Shown: one piece after another, positions 12,401 through 23,783 of the stretch | Numbering within the stretch: position 1 is the stretch's first letter | Layout: every line of letters starts with the position of its first letter | NCBI GenBank assembly: GCA_035582835.1 | Contig: JAYKAV010002297.1 | Coordinates: 768,787-832,786, forward strand | Reading direction: 5' to 3' | DNA: 64,000 bases | Source of the DNA: Phoebastria nigripes | Lineage: Eukaryota; Chordata; Aves; Procellariiformes; Diomedeidae | Notes under the pieces: generated by a model | The model's input: the letters and a program-made list of their open reading frames with translations, nothing else | Database searches by the model: none | Told to the model about the DNA's origin: nothing | Made by a program: the position numbers and the translations under genes

Positions 12401-15400
12401 CAAAACGGAGCAAGTGAAATTCCAGAGTAAACTCTGGTTTATTTTGAATAACTGATCCTCAATGACTGTTGAAGAAGGTGAAAGGGCAGAACCTTCCACC
12501 AAAAAAAGATGGTCACAGATCTTACCATCTGCAGAGAAAGGTGAAGTGTCACATCTTGCCAAAGACTAATATAACAACCACGTAAACAAAGTTGGTGTCC
12601 TTCCTCCTTCAAGACAGCAACAACTTAAGGAATAGCAAACATTAATTTGAACAGCTACTACACACAATTTAAATTGATGACCCAACAGCATTTGGGTCAT
12701 CTTTCTGGTTTCTTGCTTTCCCAATAGTCAGGAAAGGCTTATTTAGCCAAAACACATCCATTTTGTCCTCAGCTCTTAGAAAAATGATTGAAATGTGAAG
12801 TTTTCCTATGCTTCTGCAGCATAAAGTTTTCTCTAAAGGTATGCTGACAAACTTTCACAACTATTTATTTCTCAGAGGACTACAGCAAGTCTGCACCAAG
12901 GCCTATGTCTTAAGAAGACTGAATTCCAAATAAAGAAAAAAGTCACACTTTTCCACTCACTTTCCCAAGCACAAGAAGCTTGGGAACTGTAAATACTACC
13001 CAATACCTCCTAAAAAACTCTCATTGGCCAAATAAGAATGAAAAATGGGGAGGAAGCTTTATTTATTTGCCATATACACATAGGATCAGTAGTGCAGTAA
13101 TTAACTAACCAGATTCATCTGTGGGAGAAGGGGAAATGAGGTAGGTTCAAGAGGCAGTTCTGAGTTTCTCTTTGGGAGCCTTAGAAATTCAGTAAGGCAG
13201 CAAGACAGGGTGGCAGTATCTGACTACTGAAAAGTATTTTTCCATATGCATTTAAGTAGTATTTTAGATTTTTAATAATTATTGATGAACCAGACTGGAT
13301 AGCAATGTATTTACCGTTGCAAAATCAAATTTCAAATAAGAACTAAGCACTAAAAGGAAATCAATTGTTTTACCTTTCATGTCATTTTAGATCAAATTCA
13401 AGTGCCATTTGTGGTCAACGGGAATCTTTCAGCTAGCCAGGATTTCAGTGGGCTTTGAATCAGAACATCCAAAAGCATTACTGCAGTGTTAGAATGATTT
13501 CAATTACCAAGCATCTTCTGAAAGAACTCGAAGTAAAAACTACGTCTTTAAAAAACAAGAAAGAAGTCTACTGAGATACTGTGAAATGAATGGCTTATTT
13601 GTGGTGTTTTAAAATGCACTAATAAAGCTTTCATAAGTTTTTCTAAAGAAAAACGCACCCGGTAATTATAACATCTGACTGATTTTCAGGGTTGCATCTT
13701 TGTAGTATTCACTCCTTCAGCAAGGTATGGTCTCAAAACAGCAACAACACAGGAAACTGTGGCGAAGCCCTCATCTTACTGTTGCATAGATACACCCAAA
13801 CTAGCTTGGGGACAGAAACTGCATTATTGTTTTAGCCAAGGCACTCCAGCAGGTCTAACAATCCACACGGAGAAGGGAGTGCCTTGAAAGAGCGTAATGA
13901 AAGAGGGTCAAGCTAACTCAAATTACCATCCATTTGCCACGGGCTAAGAGCATACACATGAACAATTACTGTGAATCAGATACCACAGATCAGCTGACAT
14001 ATGGTAACCTGTCATCCTACAATAACCTGTCCAAATACAAAGATAGCTTGAAATTTAGACTGGCTGTAGAGCTACAACTCACCCCTATTCAGAAAGCAAG
14101 AGGCCAGACCCTCGAACCTTTGCTTCTAGATGTATAAGCTGCAAACAAGCAACAGAAGAGAACCCACAAATCAGAGCCCTTAAGGCAAACGGGCTGTTTC
14201 CAAATGCTACAAACTGGGATTACCAAAAGGAAATAGTTACTGTAACATGACCTATTCATGCTAACCAGTCCTTTGGTATAAAAGCATGCACACAGCCTGA
14301 TGACCATGAGACTGCAAATTCAGCTCTTCTGCTGGTCTGGACAGTGGTTATTTAAAACAAGTGCAATAATTCCAAGTATGGTTGTTAATTTTGCCTTGTA
14401 ATGGCAATTCACAGTAGGACAAAACCCAAGCTTTTGCTTCCCAACCTCATTCCCAGGAGTGCTTGTTTCTCTATGCTGTCTTCGGGAGCTAGGAACTAGA
14501 GAGTTCTCTAGAACGTAAGGAGCACTACCCTTCCAGTGGCCTACAGCTAGAATAACCCACAGGTACTCTTACTGTTCACCCCCAGTATTTTTCCAGCCCA
14601 AGAACAATGTCTGGTAAGAGGTTTAGTTCATTTTTAAAATCAGTTTTCACTAATAATTGCAAAAACCATCATCAAACAAACAACCCTAATCCAAACACCT
14701 ACCAAGCTCAATGAAGTCAAGCAGGACAGAAAAACTGAGGAAAAACTTTATATACTCTATCAACACTAGACTGGCACTCACATGGTAGAGCTATACAGCT
14801 GAATCACGTTTTTGGAACACAGAACCTGTTGTGCAAGAAGATAAACACTACTATTATTTTGATATTGGAATACCAGTAATATCTAGTATGTATCGGAATG
14901 ACATATCTATATACTTTTGCTGAATAAACTAAGTAGAATCAAGAAAATATAGCTGCTTATCAGAAACAAACCTAGCCTTAGTGACAACGTTTCTAGGCAG
15001 AAAACAACTATGCAGCAATTTGAGCTCCTAAAACAAAGCAGTGCCTGAACTCTCACATTTAAGACACCAGACCTGACAAACCTGGCAATGGAGTGGAAAC
15101 TGGAGGTCTCTGTTACAACGAACAGTAGGTTTCATTGTATGTATCATAGCACATATCGTAGAACAGAGCCATAGCAGCATTTCAACAGCTCCTCTCAAAT
15201 GGACAGGACCATTGCCAGTCACTGTGCAAGGCTCCAGTCTCACATGGCAGCTAAACTGATCTAACGGTTAGCTGCGAGGATGAGGGGTAGTCCCACTTCC
15301 TTCCTCCCACTCCCAACTGCGTACCTGATGACCACCTCTCTTACACACTCACCAAACTCTGCAGTCAGTTCAAAGAGCTAAACCAGCTGACAACTATTCA

Positions 15401-17707
15401 GGGTGTTTTGGACGCTTAGTTTCTCTGGTGATCGGGTTCAGGGAGCTACAAGTGCTGACACAAGGCAGGGGATAAGAACATGGGGCTAGAACCATGAATA
15501 ATGGGATGACCCCTTCCTCTAGCAACCAGGCTCTAAAATTACTTAGTTATCTTGTCAAAATGCAACTAAGGGAAGTATCTCAGAGGAGAACATAAAAAAG
15601 AGTCCCTAAAAGCCTGCTGAAAGAACTGTATGTTTTACAAGTGTTTATTTGTTGCTCATCTGTGTCCTCCCAGCTTCTACATATGGATGAACAACATTTT
15701 AAGAACAGGCAGCAGTATAACCAGCAAAACTTAAGTTATTGAGAAGAACCACAATAACCGCTATGCAAGTTATCTTTTAAGAAGTATTCCAGATGCAGAG
15801 ATTTTAATCGCCTCAAAAAGAGTTCACTAAGCTTTCTAATAGGAAGTACAATTTAAATGATAGGAGATTCTTCTAGAGTGTCTTCTTTACTTCAGAATCT
15901 ACATCTAGATCTTGCTCTCCTCTTTTACAACAATTTAAAAGTCTGTTTTAAAAGTATAAAAGCAGAATTTTGATAGATGTTCTGTAATTTCACTGTATGT
16001 TTTAGCTTGCTTTCTCCCACCACCACCCCCCGCTCATTTCATCAAGAACTGAAGGACTCGGACTAAAGTCTTAGGCTACATTCAGATACTACAGTTTAGT
16101 ACCATGAACAATAATAAAAATCACTAAGTATGCTTCCCCTCCTATTCAAGTGCTGAACAGAGAAACACCACATAAGCAAGAAACAGAAGTACTTAACAAC
16201 CAGAAAACATGAAAAGATTAGGTAATGACAAAGTCAACTGAACAAACCTTTCATTTTCTCAATTCCTCTTAGTTCAGTCATGTTTTCTTCTCTTCTTTGC
16301 TTTTATTATCCACACGTTGAACAGTTCTGATTTACTTTTCCTACACCATCTGTTATAATATATGAGGCTAAATATATTTAATCAGCACAATTTGGAATTC
16401 TTAGAGAAGCACACTACCTCCTCTTCCAAGCAGACCAAATAGTTCACAGCCACAAACTGTAAGAGGAAGCTTAAGCTCTGCCACAGGTGACCCACGTTAC
16501 AACACACCTGGTGCATGCTCACTCCCTTTACAGAAGCGACCCAGACCAGAGGGTGGGCCAAACGAGTTGTCCCCGCTGCAGTGGCAGCCCCCTCTGACTG
16601 CCACCTGGCCTCCCCGATGGTACCACTGTGCATGTGCAGAGTAAGTGTGCTTAATGTGCCGAATAAACACACGCACACAGCAGTCCCTCTGGACAGGCAC
16701 TGCAAATTCAGGACTTGCTGGGCACACCAGATTTACCATGCTGGTGAGGAAACGGCCAATGTAAAGCAAGCTGCAAGCCTGATGTTGTCAGGCAGCTGCT
16801 GGGCTGACAAAGCATTCACAGTGCTCCAATTCTATGCATATACACTAAATCCTCCATATCCAGTGCACATAATGTTTGTTATGCTTAATGCCCTGCACAC
16901 CTGCAGTAAAAGCCTGACACACGTTGGACAGCTTTGGTCTACTCCATAACTGTGATTCTCCCAGGAAGCACGAGAGCAGGAGTGGGGTACAGAGCATAAC
17001 CTTCCCCCAAAGCAGAAAGATATCAAATAGATAGATGTAGGAGACTTCATTACTTCTTCGTTTAATCCACTGGGCTCGAAGTTTTTGTAACACAGAAACT
17101 AAATAAAAAAAGATTTGGTATTTCTGGGAAACTACAACAGATGTTAATGGTCTTACGAACAACCAAAATATACCAAAACTATGGGCAATGAACATTACTG
17201 TGTATACCAAGAACAAATACACTTGATTTTGATCTCTCCAAAACAGACAGAAAGCTTTAGCATAAATTTAGGCACTTGTCCTACATGAAGGACAACAGAG
17301 GTACCCAGACACTCCTTTGTACTCATGATGCAGAATCAGGCTTTGGGAAACAGAAGTTGTACTTGAAGTACCAAGTTTATAGATTCTAACCTTTTATCTG
17401 TAAGGTAGACTTTGGAAACTTTTCATTGCAGAAACAAGGATTATGCATCCAGATGTAAATATACCTTGTCACAGCCTAGGACTCTCTTTTAGGGAATATG
17501 GAAAATCCTGTATTAGATTTCTTTCCACCTGGAGCAACTGATGCCTGACTTCTTGACTTCTTGCCATAAGGGATGATCCTACAAAAACTGAAACCAATTT
17601 AGTTATTTTGATGCAAGTCTGGGCATTTGCTTCAGAGTAAGAGTCATTTAATTCAGTTACTGTTACAGCCCAGCACACACCAATATAAGCCTTTTGGTGC
17701 ATATATT

Positions 17708-17725
17708 AAAAAAAAAAAAAAAAAA
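17708..17725. repeat. Poly-A tract (18 bases)
   Basis: A run of A bases directly followed by TTACGCACATGC sequence. It is another A tract on the plus strand in the left half, hence a T tract in the presumed minus-strand transcript. Confidence 0.8.
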
Positions 17726-20587
17726 TTACGCACATGCTTACACACATGCACTTGAAATAGGGCCAAATAAAGACTCCTTAACTTTCCTGAGATATTTATC
17801 TCAGCATTACAAAATTCAAGCTTTGTGAGCAAGAAATCTACTGGAACTTAGTTTCTACATGTTTGTGTCTTACACAGCCTAACCTACTCTCTCTCCCAGT
17901 ACTTCAAACCCTCATGTCCCCTATACAGACAAATGACTAATTCAATTACCTTGTGCGCTGACAGACCAGCTGGTTGCTGCTTCTTGGCATAGGTAGAGAG
18001 GGTAAGTTATGTCTTTCCCTCCTTGTCTTCTTCCTCTGGCCAGTCAATAATTTCCACAGAACTTAAGAACTTCACACCCCTTTGTCAAATCTGGTTGAAA
18101 TGAGCTAACAAGTTCAGAAGTTGCTGAGTGACAGACAGACAGACTGTATGGGTGTATAAGTCTTGTTTTCTTTGCAAAATAGATTAGGGGGAAGAGGGGA
18201 AGCAAACTTGCAAGGTAGGTTTACAGGCTGTATGTATTAAATATGCCCCAACTCCAAAAGTATTGACCCAGCTTAACCCAATCTAAATCGGAGCTGCCAC
18301 AGTCCCACCACACCCACAGGCATTCAGTATTATCCCTTCCCTTGTATTGGCACTTGTGCCAAAAATCAACCTGGAGCAAAAAAAAAGGCAGTTAGCATTT
18401 GGCGCAGGCAGCTCCAGAGCCAGCTCACTGCCTTGTCACATGGACACTGCTACCACGTAAAAGGAACGCGCAGGATTGTGGCAGAAGCAGCTGCCATGGT
18501 GCTACACATTTGGTACTTAACAGTATAGAGGATCCAGTCCTAAAAGCACTTAATACTGGACATAAAGCTCAGAACCTCATTAGTACCATATCCAGTAATG
18601 TGCTGATGTTATAAAGAAGCACATATGCACTAATGTAGTTATTATTTTGAGAAGAACAGAAACAAGAAAAAAAAATTCATGTGGCAGCTCTGAGGTTGAG
18701 AGTTTTAGCTGCATTCTGGACAAGATTTTTTTTTTTTTAAAAATAAGTGTCTAACCTTGTCTTCTTCCTAAAACTGTAGCCAAACCTATACCCTCAAGGA
18801 AAAAAAAATAGCACTATAAGCAAACACAGGAATATTTAAACACAGATATCACCCAGTCCAGATTTCCTTTTGGGTTGACCATTGTCCTAAAGAAAATGAA
18901 AGGACCCATCTATTCTGTATCCTTCATGCAGAATTCCAAAACCGCAGAATAAACCACTGGCAACCTCACTGGTGACTGGGGAGAGATCAGGAGGGAGAAG
19001 GTAAAAGAGAAGTAGCATAGTGTAGCCAGAGTGGCTAATTTAGATGGAGGGAGGTGTGAACAGCAGAACATAAGGCAAAACATCTTGGGAAGTATATCCT
19101 GATGACATCTTATCTTGGCTGTACAACACAGTGAGTTCGGGGGAGAAAAATTTTTTATCTGCAATTATTTATGATCTCCCTTTCCCACTGATCAGAATAG
19201 AGGTACACAATCATTGTTTATCAATGTATAATATAGATAGCATGATTATGCATTCATTAGATCTATTCATACGACATATATAAAATACATTAAAATAAGA
19301 ATCGCTTCACAGTATAAAACACAGCTTTGTATGATTTTTAAACCCTTACAAGGAACCTTTGATGGAGGATTTTTGTAAAACTATTTTTTCTAGTGATCTA
19401 TTTATTAATAACAGTAATAACAGGAGTAACAACTTGGTTTTTACTCAGTGGTAAAAAGCTGTTCACAGTTGCAAAACACTGTCTACTTACACAGCACTAA
19501 ATAATAAATAAAGCTCAAGACCTAGTACACGTTTTACTAAGCAATCTACTTTAATGATATGAAACAACAAGAAGTTCCAAAGATTAACTATGTGCTACAT
19601 TATTAACTCTGTTCTGTAAGTATTTGTACTTACAAGTACTGTGCCATAATATGAAGGAGGAAAGAAATTAATAATAACAAATAATAATTTTCATTTAATC
19701 ACAGCTGCACTCACGTTATCTAATAACAATTTTTTAAACAAATTTAAATCTGAGTTTAAGAGAAACCCTTTCCTAATAACTTACACTGCTTCTTTTGTAC
19801 AGCCTTTTTTAAGATGACCTACATTGTTTGGGAATAAAGGTGAAAAAAGTCACCATTGACTTGTGTGGTATAGTCTAACCCTAGTATATGGGCTTATTAT
19901 TTGGTAGCATTATTCATCGTCCTTTACAGTAACAGCCCTGCACAAAGTGATCAAAGTCACAGGTAAAACTGGCATTTGCTTCCAGAGATAGTGGATCAGA
20001 CCTTGCAAGTTCTGAGATAGGAATAGGAACTGCACTAGAGACACCCCAAATGTAGATATAAAACTAGTAACAAAAGACCCTAATGTTGTTGATACATTTT
20101 TGGGCAAGTCAGACCTAGTGCAACTGACCTTCAAAAATGGAAGGAAAAAGCTAGCGGTGATCCATATGGAACAGTAATTTCAGCAAACTGTGGAACTTTA
20201 TTTTGTTACAATTTTATCACCACTGAGTGGTAAACACCAGTGAACAACGTGAAAAAAAATAAATTAGGTGAATGTAGAGTTCCACAAAACGTCAGAGTAA
20301 CACAAATAAATTGCAGCCTCATATTTTAACAGAAAAAGTTTCTGCCTGTATCATTAGCAAATTAATAACATAAGAACAGTTTGAGACAAGTAGTCCAATG
20401 TAAAACTGAATAATCACAGCATTAAATCCATAAGCACACCTTTCCAGATGCCTTTTAGAAGTTGTATTTTCATCTGTTTAAAAGTAAACTGCGGGGTTGA
20501 AAAAATTCTATATTCTGCATATGGAACATCGATGATGAAAATCCTCAGTGCATGTCATTGAGAGGAGGAAGTTCTTTTCGTTGTGTT

Positions 20588-20625
20588 TTTTTTTGGTTGG
20601 GTTTTTTTGTTTGTTTGTTTTAAAT
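20588..20625. repeat. T-rich (TTTG)n simple repeat
   Basis: T runs joined by GG, GGG and three GTTT units. Low-complexity sequence with no further structure seen. Confidence 0.75.
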
Positions 20626-20780
20626 GTCAGTATACCAGAGAAGTCATTTTAATTATATAATTACTTAAGATTTTGGAAGGTTTACACAAGACCCATAATT
20701 GGGCATAAGACATCACATCCTCTGGTTATATACACAGCAATCTGGTCTGGGTAACATTCTTCGCTCTGACCAATGTGTGC

Positions 20781-20829
20781 GAGGGGGGGCGGGGGAAGGA
20801 AGGGGAGGGAGGGAAGGGGGGAGGAATGG
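20781..20829. repeat. G-rich purine tract with potential to form a G-quadruplex
   Basis: About 49 bases of almost pure purine with at least six runs of three or more G (for example GGGGGGG, GGGGG, GGGG, GGG, GGG and GGGGGG), interrupted only by A, C or AA. Four close G-runs satisfy the usual G-quadruplex pattern. It lies about 400 bases left of the CpG island, inside the presumed first intron of the minus-strand gene. Confidence 0.8.
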
Positions 20830-21170
20830 AGAATTAAAAATACTTCCTCAGATTAAATTTTCTTTACTTCATTTGCTTAAAATGTTTTGATTGCATAAAA
20901 CGCACTAAAATATTTATCATGATGCATCTCCGTAGCTAAAATACCTTGTTCTCGATGTGATATCCTAGATACTCAAACAAAAGACATTCAGATGACAATG
21001 AAGGCTTTTTTTTTTATTTTAAAAAGACATTTGTACATCTAAAACTGCACCACGGATCAGTCTCCTTTATCATGCCAGAGTTGTGACAGCCAATGCATAA
21101 AAAATTAAAATCCAATCCACCAGATAAGACATGCAAAATGTCTCCTCCAATCCCACCCCCATCTCGCCTT

Positions 21171-21171
<1 letters not shown>

Positions 21172-21201
<30 letters not shown>
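21172..21201. repeat. Poly-A tract (30 bases) at left edge of the CpG island
   Basis: A 30-base A run follows pyrimidine-rich sequence and is immediately followed by the GC-rich island. On the minus strand it is a T tract a little over 1 kb downstream of the putative exon-1 donor. It makes poly-Lys and poly-Phe spurious frames. Confidence 0.9.
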
Positions 21202-21203
<2 letters not shown>

Positions 21204-21523
21204 AGCCCTGCACATACGGAGCACACGCACACTCGAACCCCGAGAGCCATCACTGGGGCCACAGTGCCAGGGCCGGGGGACCGCCACCCCCTCGCCCCCA
21301 CCCCCGTACCCCAGCGCTCCGGGCTCCATTAGGAGAGGAATCCCACCTCGCCGCTTCCCCATTCCCTCAGACAATGGTGCTTTCCCCCATTAGCTCCAAA
21401 TTGTCAACATTTTTACGCTAGGCCCCGGCCCCACCGGCGCGGGCGGACCCGCCGGGCAGGGCTGAGGCGCGGGGGGCCGGAGCCCCCGTTCCGTTCCGGC
21501 CGGCTCGGGGCCGCCGGGTGCCG

Positions 21524-21588
21524 NNNNNNNNNNNNNNNNNNNNNNNNNNNNNNNNNNNNNNNNNNNNNNNNNNNNNNNNNNNNNNNNN
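21524..21588. other. Assembly gap in the CpG island
   Basis: A run of 65 Ns lies within extremely GC-rich sequence, a usual place for sequencing dropout. It falls downstream of the putative minus-strand exon-1 donor, so it should not interrupt that exon. The true missing length is unknown. Confidence 0.95.
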
Positions 21589-22225
21589 CCGGGCGCTGTA
21601 ACCGAAGCCCGGGCGCCGAACTGCGCAGCAAACATTGCGCGGCGCGGCGGGCCGCGGAGGCTCGGCGAGACCCGGGCCGCCGCCCCCGGACACCATTTCG
21701 CCGACGGCGGCGGGGAAGGTGTCGGCGCAAGCTGCCCGGCACCAGCCGCCCCCCCCCGCCCCCCCCCGGGCGCCGCTCCCCCCGCGCCCCACGGCTTCCC
21801 GCGTCACCTCTCCCCTCCACCGGCCCGGGGGCCCAGCCCGCCGCTCCCCGCGGGGAGGCACCGGCTCTCCCGGGCGAAGGCGGCTCGCCTCCCCGCAGCC
21901 CCCGGGGACGGGGCGGGGGGCTCGGGGGGGGCGTTCGCCCCGTTCCGTCCCGAGGGGCCGGCGGCGATCGGCTCTCCCCTCCCCGGCGGGCGTGGGAGCG
22001 CGGCCGGGGAAGGGGCCGAGCCCCCGCCTCCCTCCCGCTCGGCGGCAGGGCCCAGCGGCCCCGAGTCGGGGCAGAGCCCAAGCCAAACAAAGCGCGGCCT
22101 GAGCGGGAGCCAAGGGTGAAGCAGCCTGGGCTTTTCCTGCCGGTGCCCGGCCGGGCGCGGCGGGGCCCAGCGCCGCCGGCGAACCCCGCGCAGGCCCCCG
22201 CTCGGCGCGGCGACGCCTGGCTTAC

Positions 22226-22334
22226 CCCGATCCCCGGCGGCGGCGGCGGCGTTGTTCCTCTCCTGCTGCTGCTGCACCGGGCGCGGCCTGGACACTCGCC
22301 TGGGTCTCCTGTTGGCGGCTCGGACCGAGTTCAT
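22226..22334 (-). CDS. Putative first coding exon of an unidentified minus-strand gene (N-terminus only)
   Basis: The reading frame starts at the ATG whose complement ends at 22334 and encodes 36 residues plus one base. It opens MNSVRAANRRPRRVSRPR, followed by four Gln encoded by CAG repeats, a charged ERNN stretch, five Ala encoded by GCC repeats, and GDR. The exon ends at a strong donor, GGG|GTAAGCC, with GT at 22225-22224, giving phase 1. The Arg/Pro-rich start with Gln and Ala runs is the style of many nuclear regulators in vertebrates, but I cannot name the family. The start context is weak (C at -3, A at +4), and the frame stays open far upstream to an ATG at 22760, so an earlier start is possible though its composition is less protein-like. 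The following intron would run past the left end of the window. Confidence 0.5.
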
Positions 22335-22740
22335 TTGCCGACTCGTGTGGGTGGCGGGAGGGGAGGGGGGGAATCCTCCGGCAACCGGTGCCTCGTCGGG
22401 GAGGGGGGGAAGGAGGGAGCCCCGGGGCGGCCGCCTCGCAGCAGCGGGCAGCAGGGAAGGAGGGGGGGGTCTCCAGGCGCGGGTCCCGCCGCCGCTGCCG
22501 CCTCCTCGCCGGCTCGCTCGAGAGGCAGAGGAGCCGCCGGCCGCTGGCTCTCCCGAGCGCTGGCTGTGGGGGACGTTCGCGCCGCGGCCCCCCTCCCCGG
22601 CCCCCCCGAAAATCCCTCTCTTAAAGGAGCCCCGCGGTCCTGCCCGTCTCAAGCCCGTCGCTGCTCCGTGGCAGGAGGAGCCATTGACACTGCCAGAGAC
22701 ACACACTTGCGGGGAGGCAGCCGCTGGCGGCCGCGCTCCG

Positions 22741-22786
22741 CCAATCGCCGCCTCCCACACAGCCGGCCGGCGATGGTGAGGCCAAT
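22741..22786 (+). promoter_or_regulatory. Pair of CCAAT boxes
   Basis: CCAAT occurs at 22741-22745 and 22782-22786, both on the plus strand, 41 bases apart (about four helical turns). In vertebrate promoters such boxes are usually bound by NF-Y, often about 60-120 bases upstream of the start. Here the nearer box is about 80 bases before the TATA-like box of the plus-strand gene. They also lie a few hundred bases upstream of the minus-strand start and could serve both directions. Confidence 0.6.
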
Positions 22787-22815
22787 CACCGTGCCGCTTC
22801 TATGGGGCGCGGGGT

Positions 22816-22826
22816 GGGGAGGGGCG
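22816..22826 (+). promoter_or_regulatory. GC box (Sp1-type)
   Basis: A GGGGAGGGGCGGGCG context contains the GGGGCGGG Sp1/KLF consensus, between the CCAAT boxes and the TATA-like element. Similar GC-box words occur elsewhere in the island, so function is inferred from position only. Confidence 0.5.
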
Positions 22827-22862
22827 GGCGAGCGGCGCGGCGCGGGGTGGGGTGGTGGAGCA

Positions 22863-22870
22863 GGATATAA
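22863..22870 (+). promoter_or_regulatory. TATA-like element, plus strand
   Basis: GATATAAG stands out as the only AT-rich word in a very GC-rich segment. It lies about 75 bases before the plus-strand ATG at 22941. With the usual 25-30 base spacing, transcription would start near 22892-22900, giving a short 5' untranslated leader of about 45 bases. The sequence downstream (GGGTCGGGGCGGCGGGCGCAG) is rich in G runs. Confidence 0.55.
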
Positions 22871-22940
22871 GGGTCGGGGCGGCGGGCGCAGGGGGGGTAG
22901 AGGCCGCGCGGGGCCGGGCCGCGCGGCGCCGCGCGCGGCA

Positions 22941-22988
22941 ATGGCGGGGCGGAGGCCCAGGCCCGGCAGTGGTGGGCGCTGCCGCTGC
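22941..22988 (+). CDS. Putative exon 1 (coding part) of an unrecognised plus-strand gene
   Basis: Begins at an ATG in strong context (G at -3, G at +4) and encodes 16 residues, MAGRRPRPGSGGRCRC. It ends at a good donor, CTGC|GTGAGG, with GT at 22989, phase 0. It follows the TATA-like box by about 75 bases. The exon joins in frame to the exon at 23688. The same frame continues open through the donor to 23159, which is expected in GC-rich sequence. If the real start is instead in the next exon (ATG at 23703, also a strong context), this exon would be 5' untranslated. Product not recognised; composition is Arg/Gly-rich. Confidence 0.45.
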
Positions 22989-23687
22989 GTGAGGAGAGGG
23001 CGCGGGGGCCGGTTGCAGGCGCCGGTTGCAGGCGCGGGGCCTGCGCCTGGTAGGGTCGCGCTGCGCCGTCCCGTCCCACCGGATCCGCCTGAGGCCGGTG
23101 GGTCAGGGAGGGAGGGAGGGAGGGGGCGGGCCCGCCAGCGGCGGGAGCGGGCTCTGTGAGGGCAGCCCGGGTGTCTGTCACCGGCCGACCCGCAGCACGG
23201 GTGCCGCCGGGACCTCTGCGGAGCCTGCCCGCGGGCAGCCAGGTGGGAGCGCAGCAGGAGAGGGAGTTTGGAGGGGCCGAAGTGCCCGCAGCCCGCCGCT
23301 GAGGCCGTGTGTGACATGGGAGCGAGGGAGGCGGGCGGCGGCTGCCGAAAATGCCTCGTTGTGTGCACTGTGTGCCTTGGTAACCCTGCCTTGGGTGTGG
23401 GCTGGGGGTGCCGTCTTCGGTTTCCATGTACTGGGTGCCTATTTCCCCACTGGTTGTTAACAACTTTTTCACTCAGGGAATGTATCTGTTTCTTGGTCAG
23501 TGTGGACACTCGCGTTTGCATTAGCTTTTGCTAATACAACAATATGCTATTTAACTTGGGCTGGCGATTTAGACAGTGTATGAGGCTTCTCCTGCTTTAT
23601 TATATTTGTCATGTTGGTGCTCAGCCGGTGGCCTGAGAGCAGAAAAAAAAAATGATTGAAGTTAGCTGTGCTTTTTTTTCTTTTCAG
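22989..23687 (+). other. Putative intron 1 of the plus-strand gene
   Basis: About 700 bases between a GTGAGG donor and a clear acceptor with a polypyrimidine tract (CTTTTTTTTCTTTTCAG). The first part is the right half of the CpG island; the rest is AT/T-rich with a GGGA repeat at 23104-23124. No other exon was seen in it. Confidence 0.45.
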
Positions 23688-23783
23688 AAATCACTTAGTA
23701 AAATGGATGGCAAAATCCAAGCATTAAGGAGGATATCTTCTCTTTGCAGGGTCGCTCAGGAGTCTGCTTCTAATGCTGCAAAG
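23688..23783 (+). CDS. Putative exon 2 of the plus-strand gene
   Basis: A 96-base exon (32 codons, phase 0 at both ends) is bounded by one of the best acceptors in the window, a 15-base pyrimidine tract then CAG, and by AAG|GTGGGT. Only one frame is open across it. The peptide includes KSLSKMDGKIQALRRI and ends ESASNAAK. It is hydrophilic and looks helical, with Lys/Arg on the N-terminal side. An internal ATG at 23703 has A at -3 and G at +4 and could be an alternative start. No domain recognised. Confidence 0.55.

Larger units (their letters stand above)
9436..21200 (-). other. AT-rich noncoding stretch, putative proximal part of minus-strand intron 1
   Basis: No supportable exon was found on either strand. 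The stretch holds T/A homopolymers (10185-10202, 17708-17725, 18727-18740, 20588-20625), a G-rich tract at 20781-20829, and a locally GC-richer patch at about 16500-16790. It lies directly downstream, in the minus direction, of the putative coding exon at 22226-22334 and so is read as its intron. A retained intron, lncRNA or unrecognised small exon cannot be excluded. Confidence 0.45.
21205..23360. promoter_or_regulatory. CpG island, probable divergent promoter
   Basis: From about 21230 the base composition changes abruptly from AT-rich to very GC-rich with dense CG dinucleotides, and it falls back near 23360. There is a gap of Ns at 21524-21588. Two plausible coding starts face away from each other inside it: minus-strand ATG at 22334 and plus-strand ATG at 22941, about 600 bases apart. 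CCAAT boxes, GC boxes and a TATA-like box lie between them. CpG islands of this size usually mark the promoters of widely expressed vertebrate genes. Long open frames in all six frames here come from lack of AT-rich stop codons and are not evidence of genes. Confidence 0.9.

Noticed and set aside
21390..21720. Minus-strand frame starting MVSGGGGPGLAEPP at about 21699 as a first exon
   Set aside because: It reads into the N gap, has no visible donor, and lies downstream of a better donor at 22225. It could only be an alternative first exon, which cannot be shown here.
21413..23521. Many long open frames (80-347 codons) in the CpG island on both strands
   Set aside because: They overlap in all frames, are Pro/Arg/Gly/Ala-rich, and arise from the shortage of AT-rich stop codons. 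Only the two short pieces ending at strong donors (22226-22334 minus, 22941-22988 plus) were kept. Some frames also run through the N gap.
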